Below, piece by piece: positions 6,344 to 12,224 of a stretch of 12,224 nt of DNA. The position numbers and the translations under genes were made by a program. The stretch comes from Candidatus Hydrogenedentota bacterium. Its GTDB lineage: Bacteria > Hydrogenedentota > Hydrogenedentia > Hydrogenedentales > CAITNO01. Each line of letters opens with the position of its first letter. Positions within the stretch are counted from its first letter, which is position 1. The notes under the pieces are model-generated. The model did no database searches. It was given only the letters and a program-made list of their open reading frames with translations, and was not told the origin of the DNA. The stretch lies in the NCBI GenBank assembly GCA_007118765.1, contig SKQZ01000335.1, forward strand, positions 1 to 12,224. The letters are read 5' to 3'.

Positions 6344-8647
6344 ATGAATGTAGCCCAACTGATAGACCAACTGCGCAATGACACGTACTTTTGCAAACAC
6401 CTCACGGCGTGGCGTTCGATTCCGGCGCAATCGGGCGCTTATGCCGATTTTCCCGAGTCGGTGCATCCTGAACTTATCGCGGGCCTGCAAAAACGGGGCA
6501 TCCACCGCCTGTACACCCATCAGCGGGACGCGTTTGCGGCGCTGGAAGCGGGTCGGCACGTATGCGTGGTAACGCCAACCGCTTCGGGCAAGACCCTCTG
6601 TTACAACCTGCCCGTGCTGAACCGACTGATGAATGAGCCGCACAGCCGGGCGCTGTACCTGTTCCCCACCAAGGCGCTGAGCCAGGATCAGGTGACGGAA
6701 TTGACCGATACCATTGATACCCTGGAGGTTAAAATCGGCGCCTACACTTTTGACGGCGACACCCCCGCATCCGCCCGCAAAGCCGTGCGCAACGCCGGGC
6801 ACATTGTGGTAACAAATCCCGACATGTTGCATGCGGGCATTCTGCCGCATCACACCATTTGGATTCGCCTGTTTGAGAATCTGCGCTATGTGGTGATAGA
6901 TGAAATTCATCATTATCGCGGCGTCTTCGGCAGTCACTTGACGAATCTGCTGCGCCGCCTGAAACGCATCTGCGCCTTCTACGGCGCGGCGCCTCAGTTT
7001 GTTTGTTGTAGCGCCACCATTGCCAACCCGCGGGAACTGGCGGAAAAACTTATCGAGATGCCTGTGGATTTGGTGGATAACAACGGTGCGCCTTCCGGCG
7101 AAAAACATTTCCTGTTCTATAACCCGCCCGTGGTAAACCGTGAACTGGGCATCCGCGCATCAAGCGTTAAGCGGGCGGGACGTCTGGCTGCGTCGTTATT
7201 GTTCCGAAACGTACAGTCCATCGTATTCGCGCGCAGCCGGTTGCGTGTGGAGATTATCACCACCTATCTTAAAGAGGCGGTGCGACGCAAAGGGGGCGAC
7301 CCCGATCGCGTGCGCGGTTATCGGGGCGGCTATTTGCCTTCCGAACGGCGCGACATTGAGCGCGGCCTGCGTAACGGGCAGGTAATGGCGGTGGTCAGTA
7401 CCAACGCGCTCGAATTGGGCATTGACATTGGATCGCTGGACGTGTGCATCATGTGCGGATATGCCGGCGGCGTTGCACGCACATGGCAACAGGCGGGACG
7501 TGCCGGTCGCCGCAGCAGCGCCGCACTGGTCGTGCTGGTGGCATCCAGCGCACCGCTCGACCAATATATCATCAGCCATCCCGACTACTTCTTTGGCCAG
7601 ACCGTGGAAAATGCCACCATTGACGCCAACAACTTGTTCGTGTTAACCAGTCATTTGAAGTGCGCCGCCTTTGAACTGCCGTTCAATGACGGCGACGCTT
7701 TCGGGCTGGATGAGCACAGCACGGCGGAGCTGCTTGATTTCCTCGTTGAAAACCGGGTGCTGCGCAAGACCCGCGGACGCTGGCATTGGAGCGCGGAAAC
7801 ATACCCCGCATCAGATATCAGCCTGCGAACCGCAGCGCCGGGCAATGTGGTGATTCTGGACACTACGGACAACGGACGGGTTGTCGGCGAGGTTGATTAT
7901 TTCAACGCGCCCGTGGAGGTATATGAAAATGCCGTGTATTTGCACGAAACGCAGCAATATACCATTGAGCGCCTCGACCTGAAAGACCGCAAGGCCTATG
8001 CGCGCCCTGTTGAGGTGGATTATTACACCGATGCGGAAATGAAGGTGGACTTGCGCGTACTCAAACGACTGCAGGAGACACCCGCCGGCGGCGCGCAAAA
8101 ATGCGCGGGCGAGTTAAGCGTTACATGGCTGCCCACCATCTACAAGAAGATCAAATTCGGCACCCACGAAAATGTCGGCTGGGGTAAAATAGATTTGCCG
8201 GAACAGACCATGCACACCACCGGCTACTGGCTTGAGTTTCCCGAGAACATCGAAGACCACTGCGGCATGGGAAAAGAGGCGCTGGGCGAAGCATTGCACG
8301 CGCTGGCCAATGCACTGCTGCAAGTGGCGCCCGTTCACGTGGCGTGCGATCCCAGCGACATGCTGGCCACGTCCAGATTGCGCGCCCCGGAATCACAGCT
8401 GCCGTCCGCTTTCCTTTATGAACGCTATCCCGGCGGCGTGGGGTATTGCGACAAACTGTTTTACCACCACGAACAACTGCTCGCGGCGGCCATTGCCCTG
8501 CTCAGCGAGTGCCCCTGCAAAACCGGTTGCCCCAGCTGCGTGGGCCCCGCCATCGAAACCGGCACACACGGCAAGAACGGCGCACTGGCATTGGCACGGT
8601 TTGCTATGCAACCCGATTCCGAACCCACGGATGCGCCCGGCCCCTGA
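6344..8647 (+). CDS. DEAD/DEAH-box helicase of the MrfA/YprA type with C-terminal DUF1998 zinc site
   Basis: The 767-aa protein is a superfamily 2 helicase. It shows a Q-motif-like YTHQ (57-60), Walker A TPTASGKT (77-84), DEIH box (186-189), SAT motif III (223-225) and motif VI QQAGRAGRR (382-390). The C-terminus carries CPCKTGCPSC (Cys723, 725, 729, 732) inside a DUF1998 region. This order and the four-cysteine site are typical of Bacillus subtilis MrfA (YprA), a 3'-5' DNA helicase that helps remove mitomycin-type adducts together with the exonuclease MrfB. No mrfB-like gene is present in this window. All helicase motifs are intact and the length is normal for the family. The ATG at 6344 follows AAGG at 6333-6336. 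It is divergent from rmuC and ends 64 nt before the zf-TFIIB gene, which has its own promoter. Helicase class is certain; equivalence to MrfA is inferred. Confidence 0.92.
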   Translation: MNVAQLIDQLRNDTYFCKHLTAWRSIPAQSGAYADFPESVHPELIAGLQKRGIHRLYTHQRDAFAALEAGRHVCVVTPTASGKTLCYNLPVLNRLMNEPHSRALYLFPTKALSQDQVTELTDTIDTLEVKIGAYTFDGDTPASARKAVRNAGHIVVTNPDMLHAGILPHHTIWIRLFENLRYVVIDEIHHYRGVFGSHLTNLLRRLKRICAFYGAAPQFVCCSATIANPRELAEKLIEMPVDLVDNNGAPSGEKHFLFYNPPVVNRELGIRASSVKRAGRLAASLLFRNVQSIVFARSRLRVEIITTYLKEAVRRKGGDPDRVRGYRGGYLPSERRDIERGLRNGQVMAVVSTNALELGIDIGSLDVCIMCGYAGGVARTWQQAGRAGRRSSAALVVLVASSAPLDQYIISHPDYFFGQTVENATIDANNLFVLTSHLKCAAFELPFNDGDAFGLDEHSTAELLDFLVENRVLRKTRGRWHWSAETYPASDISLRTAAPGNVVILDTTDNGRVVGEVDYFNAPVEVYENAVYLHETQQYTIERLDLKDRKAYARPVEVDYYTDAEMKVDLRVLKRLQETPAGGAQKCAGELSVTWLPTIYKKIKFGTHENVGWGKIDLPEQTMHTTGYWLEFPENIEDHCGMGKEALGEALHALANALLQVAPVHVACDPSDMLATSRLRAPESQLPSAFLYERYPGGVGYCDKLFYHHEQLLAAAIALLSECPCKTGCPSCVGPAIETGTHGKNGALALARFAMQPDSEPTDAPGP

Positions 8648-8674
8648 ACCGCCCTGTTGCCCCTCGGAAAATAA

Positions 8675-8704
8675 TTGATTGTTCACGGGGCTTCACTCTA
8701 CAAT
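8675..8704 (+). promoter_or_regulatory. Promoter producing a probable leaderless mRNA for the zf-TFIIB gene
   Basis: TTGATT (8675-8680), an 18-bp spacer and TACAAT (8699-8704) form a good sigma70-type promoter. With the usual 6-8 nt from the -10 box, transcription starts at about 8711-8712, which is the ATG itself. No Shine-Dalgarno sequence lies upstream of that ATG, which agrees with leaderless initiation. Confidence 0.55.
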
Positions 8705-8711
8705 ACTCAGC

Positions 8712-9137
8712 ATGGAATGTCCCGTATGCACAGAACCAATGCTGGCCATTGAATACGAAGAGATCGAGATTGATTACTGTGACACGTGTCATGGCATCTG
8801 GCTTGATGAAGGCGAACTCGATCTGCTTTTCGGTGACCATGCAATGACGCACGGTTTTTTGACCGCAGGCGACCCCGCCAACGTCAAAGGCGAAGCGGCG
8901 CGCCCGTGTCCACTATGTGATGCGCTCATGAATAAGGCCGTCACCGGCGGTCCTGACCCGGTGGTGTACGATTATTGTCCCGAGGAACATGGTCTGTGGT
9001 TTGACAGCGGCGAATTGTTGTCCATACTCAAGCATGGCAGCGAAAGCGGGCCGGAATCGCCCGTGGTACACTGGCTGCGCCAGGTATTCCCCCAATCGCC
9101 GCCCACAACACAAACCCCGACCCCGCCGCAAGTTTAA
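8712..9137 (+). CDS. Tandem zf-TFIIB zinc-ribbon protein
   Basis: The 141-aa soluble protein has two copies of the zf-TFIIB-type ribbon. Repeat one has CPVC (Cys3, Cys6) and YCDTCHGIWLDEGEL (Cys23, Cys26). Repeat two has CPLC (Cys66, Cys69) and YCPEEHGLWFDSGEL, where the expected fourth cysteine is Glu92, leaving three cysteines plus the neighbouring His93. The tail (about 122-141) is Pro/Thr/Gln-rich and probably disordered. The biochemical role of such short proteins is unknown; the name reflects fold similarity only and does not imply a transcription factor. ATG 8712 is chosen over an upstream in-frame TTG (8679) because the -10 box covers 8699-8704, making the TTG untranscribed. The stop is 19 nt before lemA, so the two are probably one operon. 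Confidence 0.85.
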   Translation: MECPVCTEPMLAIEYEEIEIDYCDTCHGIWLDEGELDLLFGDHAMTHGFLTAGDPANVKGEAARPCPLCDALMNKAVTGGPDPVVYDYCPEEHGLWFDSGELLSILKHGSESGPESPVVHWLRQVFPQSPPTTQTPTPPQV

Positions 9138-9143
9138 CCCAAA

Positions 9144-9148
9144 AGGAG
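9144..9148 (+). promoter_or_regulatory. Strong ribosome binding site of lemA
   Basis: AGGAG, preceded by an A-run, sits 8 nt before the ATG at 9157 and fixes that start. An in-frame codon at 8989 lies inside the upstream gene and has no such site. Confidence 0.8.
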
Positions 9149-9156
9149 TTTTTTGT

Positions 9157-9723
9157 ATGGGCCCTACAGTCGTGTTATTAATCATTGTGGCCGTACTGAT
9201 TGCGCTGGTGCTGTGGGTGGTTGGCATCTACAACGGGCTGGTGCGCTTGCGCAATGCCGTGAAGAATGCATGGTCCCAAATTGATGTCCAGCTGAAACGC
9301 CGCCACGACCTTATCCCGAATCTCGTGGAGACCGCCAAAGGATACATGAAACACGAGCGTGAAACCCTGGAGAGCGTCACCAAAGCACGCAACCTCGCTC
9401 AAAATGCCTCGGGGGTGTCTGAACAAGGCGCCGCCGAAAGCCAACTGAACCAGGCGCTCAGCAACTTTTATGTGGTCGTTGAACGGTATCCCGACCTGAA
9501 GGCCAACGAAAATTTCCTTCAGATTCAGGAAGAGCTTACCTCCACGGAAAACCGCATCAGTTTCTCGCGCCAAGCCTATAATGATGCTGTGATGACCTTT
9601 AACAACAAAATTGAGATGTTTCCGAGCAACATTATCGCCGGCATGTTCAACTTTGCCAAGTCTGATTTCTTCGAGATAGAAAATGCCGCCGAGCGCGAGG
9701 TGCCAAAAGTTTCGTTCTCGTGA
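9157..9723 (+). CDS. lemA: LemA family membrane protein
   Basis: The 188-aa protein has one N-terminal transmembrane helix (about residues 4-24) followed by the helical LemA domain. Family hallmarks are present in order: YNGLVRLRNAVKNAWSQID, LKRRHDLIPNLVETAKGY, LTSTENRISFSRQAYNDAV, the MFPSNIIAGMF segment and the C-terminal FFEIENAAEREVPKVSF. The protein should be anchored in the inner membrane with the helical bundle outside the cytoplasm. Its molecular role is not established; in several bacteria lemA lies beside an htpX-like protease gene, as here, suggesting a link to membrane protein quality control. It follows the zf-TFIIB gene by 19 nt with a strong AGGAG site and is likely co-transcribed. 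Length is normal and the gene is intact. Confidence 0.95.
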   Translation: MGPTVVLLIIVAVLIALVLWVVGIYNGLVRLRNAVKNAWSQIDVQLKRRHDLIPNLVETAKGYMKHERETLESVTKARNLAQNASGVSEQGAAESQLNQALSNFYVVVERYPDLKANENFLQIQEELTSTENRISFSRQAYNDAVMTFNNKIEMFPSNIIAGMFNFAKSDFFEIENAAEREVPKVSFS

Positions 9724-9814
9724 TTGCGCTTCGTTGGCAGGTTGTTGTTGGGACACAGACCGCAAGACAGTACAAGAACCCCAGTAACGCGCTGTAAATC
9801 AGGCGGCTGCTGTA

Positions 9815-9843
9815 TGGATAACGTCAGAAGAGGTCGGTACAAT
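9815..9843 (+). promoter_or_regulatory. Candidate promoter of the M48 protease gene
   Basis: TGGATA (9815-9820), a 17-bp spacer and TACAAT (9838-9843) lie in the 175-bp gap after lemA. This would start transcription near 9850, about 50 nt before the ATG. The -35 match is only four of six. No clear terminator hairpin was seen after lemA, so read-through from the upstream operon is also possible. Confidence 0.4.
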
Positions 9844-9898
9844 GCCGTATGGATTGCCTGATACGTTGACCGGAAACGCCAACCCCTGAGTAACCATC

Positions 9899-11287
9899 AT
9901 GTTTGAACTGATTCGCGCCAATAAACGTCGGTCCATGCTGCTCATGTTCGGCATGCTGCTGCTGCTGTTAGCCGTGGGCTTCGCCATCGGATTCGCGCTG
10001 GTGCCCATCTCAGAGCCTGTCCCCGTCGGCGATACGGTGCTGCTGTTGCCCATTGGCGGCGCCATCGGCATGCTCATTGCATTCTTCATTTGGGGTGTAC
10101 AAGCGCTGGCGGCGTATTCCGCAGGCGACCGGTTGTTGATGGCGGCGGCGGGAGCGCGGGAAATTGAAAAACGCGACCACCCGCGCCTGTTCAATGTTGT
10201 CGAAGAAATGACGCTGGCGGCGCAACTGCCCAAAATGCCGCGGGTATACATCATTGAGGATATGTCCTTAAATGCGTTTGCCGCCGGACGCGACCCTAAC
10301 CACGCGGCGGTTGCCGTTACTACGGGTCTGCTTTCCAAACTGAACCGCGACCAACTGCAGGGGGTGATTGCCCACGAAATCTCGCACATCGCGAATCGTG
10401 ATGTTTTGTTTATGACCATGGCCAGCATCATGGTTGGCTCCATCATCATGCTTACTGAAATGTTTTTGCGCATGATGTGGTATTCAAGCCTGACCGGATC
10501 GCGACGATACAGTTCACGGCGTTCGTCGCGCAGTAGTGACGGCGGCGGCAAGCTGATTCTATTGGTGATTGCGGCAATCCTCGCGATAGTGGCGCCGCTG
10601 CTGGCGCAGATGTTGTATTTCGCGTGTTCGCGACAGCGCGAGTATCTCGCAGATGCGGGCGGTGCGGTGTATACCCGCTATCCCGAAGGATTGGCAAGCG
10701 CATTGGAAGTCATTGCCGGGAATCCGGGCGACAAAAAGTCTGTCAGCAAGGCCACCGCTCCCATGTATATTGTGAACCCCCTTGAAGCGGGCAAACGATC
10801 CCTGTCTGCCATTACCAGCACCCATCCGCCCATTGACGAGCGGGTGCGCATCTTGCGCAGCATGGGCGGCGGCGCGTCGTTCGCCGATTATGCCAACGCC
10901 TGGAATAAGGTGGACGGCCCCGGTTCGGCACATGTGCCCGCGTCTGCATTGGCCGCCGCGCCCACACAAGCGGCACGGGCGGCAGCGCCTTCACAGGCAG
11001 GACAGGCAGCCGCGCCTTTACAAGCAGCAGCGCCACAAGCAACACCGCGCAAGGAAGTCCCACAAAAGGAAGAACCGACGGCACGACAACGGCAGCGTGA
11101 TACCGGCGATATGCTGCGACGCATGCATCATTACCGATTCATCAATTGTGATTGCGGCATACGCATTAAGCTGCCGCCGGAATACGCAAAACCGCAGGTA
11201 AAGTGTGTACGATGCGGGAAGGTGCATAACGTGCCGCCCCAAACCGATGCCCCAAAGCGCGCAAAAGCACGAAGCAGGCGCACGTAA
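9899..11287 (+). CDS. HtpX-like M48 membrane metalloprotease with C-terminal zinc-ribbon-like extension
   Basis: The 462-aa protein has four hydrophobic segments (about 13-36, 46-68, 168-190, 218-240). The M48 zinc site HEISH (His159, Glu160, His163) has its third ligand expected at Glu248 in SRQREYLADAGG, and the core ends with STHPPIDERVRIL (from 307). These are the marks of HtpX-type proteases, which degrade misfolded inner-membrane proteins from the cytoplasmic side. HtpX is usually about 280-300 aa. Here about 140 further residues follow: an Ala/Pro/Gln-rich linker (about 335-395), a basic stretch and a small module with CDCG and CVRCG (Cys417, 419, 436, 439) that looks like a zinc ribbon. 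The start at 9899 has only a weak ribosome site but directly precedes the first membrane segment. It follows lemA by 175 bp. The catalytic assignment is firm; the role of the tail is unknown. Confidence 0.92.
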   Translation: MFELIRANKRRSMLLMFGMLLLLLAVGFAIGFALVPISEPVPVGDTVLLLPIGGAIGMLIAFFIWGVQALAAYSAGDRLLMAAAGAREIEKRDHPRLFNVVEEMTLAAQLPKMPRVYIIEDMSLNAFAAGRDPNHAAVAVTTGLLSKLNRDQLQGVIAHEISHIANRDVLFMTMASIMVGSIIMLTEMFLRMMWYSSLTGSRRYSSRRSSRSSDGGGKLILLVIAAILAIVAPLLAQMLYFACSRQREYLADAGGAVYTRYPEGLASALEVIAGNPGDKKSVSKATAPMYIVNPLEAGKRSLSAITSTHPPIDERVRILRSMGGGASFADYANAWNKVDGPGSAHVPASALAAAPTQAARAAAPSQAGQAAAPLQAAAPQATPRKEVPQKEEPTARQRQRDTGDMLRRMHHYRFINCDCGIRIKLPPEYAKPQVKCVRCGKVHNVPPQTDAPKRAKARSRRT

Positions 11288-11291
11288 ATAC

Positions 11292-11307
11292 GCCCCCATG
11301 CAGGGGC
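11292..11307 (+). terminator. Stem-loop after the M48 protease gene
   Basis: GCCCC-CATGCA-GGGGC forms a 5-bp all-GC hairpin starting 4 nt after the stop codon. No T-tract follows on either strand, so it is not a standard intrinsic terminator; it may stabilise the 3' end or assist factor-dependent termination. Confidence 0.35.
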
Positions 11308-11390
11308 AAACAACCGTAATGCGGCGCCATTTGTTGTCTATGCCAGGATTGGTGCTAACGGCCGCGGCATCGTGTCGGATGGTTAAGCAG

Positions 11391-11416
11391 GGTTTGTCGT
11401 GGGCCGGTGAAAATGC
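11391..11416 (+). repeat. Possible degenerate fragment of the 181-bp element
   Basis: GGTTTGTCGTGGGCCGGTGA and the next few bases resemble element positions 20-47 (GGTTTCGTCGTGAGCC and onward). By eye about 23 of 28 aligned columns agree with two single-base gaps. The terminal inverted repeat and the rest of the element are not recognisable nearby, so the match may be chance. It lies in the gap between the protease and the sialidase-like gene. Confidence 0.25.
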
Positions 11417-11424
11417 AACATAAT
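11394..11424 (+). promoter_or_regulatory. Weak candidate promoter of the sialidase-like gene
   Basis: TTGTCG (11394-11399) and CATAAT (11419-11424) are separated by 19 bp, longer than ideal. A start near 11431 would leave a leader of about 40 nt containing AAGGAG (11457-11462). The spacing makes this tentative. Confidence 0.3.
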
Positions 11425-11471
11425 GAAAATGAGACAGGTGGATGCATAACAACAAAAAGGAGACTCCCATC

Positions 11472-12224
11472 ATGACACGCATGGCAATCTTGGGCATTGG
11501 CGTTTTGCTTGGTCTTGTCCCCGCGATGATCGCCCAGGGCGAAACTGCCGCGGAAGAACCGGAGCTGTTGTCCGTCACCTGTATCTGGGATGAAGCGGAA
11601 CATAGCGCCTTCACCGGCATGATACGGCATAACGACCGGTGGTATTGCGTGTTTCGCGAGGGCGCGGGCCATGTCTGTCCGGACGGCGCGTTACGTGTAC
11701 TCGTCTCAGACGACGGCGAAACATGGGAATCCGCCGCATTGCTCACCTCCGACGTGGCCGACTTGCGCGATGCGCAAATATGCATCACACCCGACGGTGA
11801 ATTGATGCTCTCCGGCGCCGCCGCCATGCATGATCGCACCGAATACTCGCACCAGACCATGGCATGGTTTTCGCGCGACGGACACAACTGGAGCGAGCCT
11901 GTGGAAATCGGCGAGCCCAATTTCTGGCTGTGGCGCGTCACTTGGCACAACGACACCGCCTATGCCATTGGATACTCCGTTACCGAAGACCGCATGATTC
12001 GCTTGTATACAAGCACGGACGGACGCCAGTTCGATGTGTTGGTGGAAAACATGCATGGTGAAGAGTATCCAAACGAAACCTCGCTGGTGTTTTTGGAAGA
12101 CGATACCGCCGTATGTCTGCTGCGGCGCGGCGGCACGGGCATGGTGGGGCTGGCCCAACCGCCCTATACCGAATGGGAATGGAAAGACCTTGGCGTACAG
12201 ATCGGCGGCCCGCACCATATCCAA
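11472..12224 (+). CDS. Secreted sialidase/BNR-repeat-like protein, 3' end beyond the window
   Basis: The frame stays open for 251 codons to the last base of the window, so the protein is C-terminally incomplete here. The N-terminus (basic residues, then a hydrophobic stretch to about residue 21, ending PAMIAQG) is a signal peptide, so the product is exported. Asp-box-like motifs SDDGETW (79-85), SRDGHNW (134-140) and a weaker STDGRQF (181-187) recur about every 50 residues, as in the blades of a sialidase/BNR beta-propeller. FREGAGH (61-67) includes an arginine that could belong to a sialidase-type active site, but the full Arg triad cannot be checked on a partial protein. It may be an exo-sialidase (GH33-like) or a non-catalytic propeller. 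AAGGAG at 11457-11462, 9 nt before ATG 11472, supports the start. The mannosidase in the same region fits a glycan-use theme. Confidence 0.8.
   Translation, partial: MTRMAILGIGVLLGLVPAMIAQGETAAEEPELLSVTCIWDEAEHSAFTGMIRHNDRWYCVFREGAGHVCPDGALRVLVSDDGETWESAALLTSDVADLRDAQICITPDGELMLSGAAAMHDRTEYSHQTMAWFSRDGHNWSEPVEIGEPNFWLWRVTWHNDTAYAIGYSVTEDRMIRLYTSTDGRQFDVLVENMHGEEYPNETSLVFLEDDTAVCLLRRGGTGMVGLAQPPYTEWEWKDLGVQIGGPHHIQ

Overview
The window looks like a chromosomal segment of an uncultivated, moderately GC-rich, Gram-negative-type bacterium, perhaps from the Planctomycetota/Lentisphaerota/Hydrogenedentota area. This is inferred from gene content only: a lone pseudopilin with a large divergent C-terminus, a large GH38 alpha-mannosidase, and a secreted sialidase-fold protein with Asp boxes. 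No rRNA, tRNA, CRISPR array, transposase or phage gene is visible.

Layout. Positions 1-181 and 1281-1461 are two 181-bp copies (173/181 identical) of an element with 17-bp terminal inverted repeats starting and ending in TA. Between them, on the minus strand, sits a type II secretion/type IV pilin-like prepilin gene (201-1166). A GH38 alpha-mannosidase (1560-4694, +) follows. Its stop codon overlaps the stop of the convergent rmuC gene (4691-6196, -). rmuC is divergent from an MrfA/YprA-type DEAD/DEAH helicase (6344-8647, +); the shared 147-bp gap holds one good sigma70-type promoter for each. Next comes a co-directional group: a two-ribbon zf-TFIIB protein (8712-9137, apparently leaderless), lemA (9157-9723) and an HtpX-like M48 membrane protease with an added C-terminal zinc-ribbon-like tail (9899-11287). 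The window ends inside a secreted sialidase/BNR-like gene (11472 to beyond 12224).

How the genes fit together. The mannosidase and the sialidase-fold protein point to glycan use, although only the second carries an export signal. RmuC and the MrfA-like helicase both belong to DNA-maintenance families and share a control region. The zf-TFIIB, LemA and HtpX genes look like a membrane or protein quality-control module; lemA and htpX are neighbours in other bacteria.

The most unusual observation is the 181-bp element. The whole unit can be drawn as a single long imperfect hairpin centred on a TATT loop. Of the eight differences between the two copies, none breaks a stem: two form a compensated pair (G-C to A-T), two convert between wobble/mismatch and better pairing, and four fall in unpaired positions. 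This suggests a foldback mobile or structured element whose folding is under selection. Its function is unknown.
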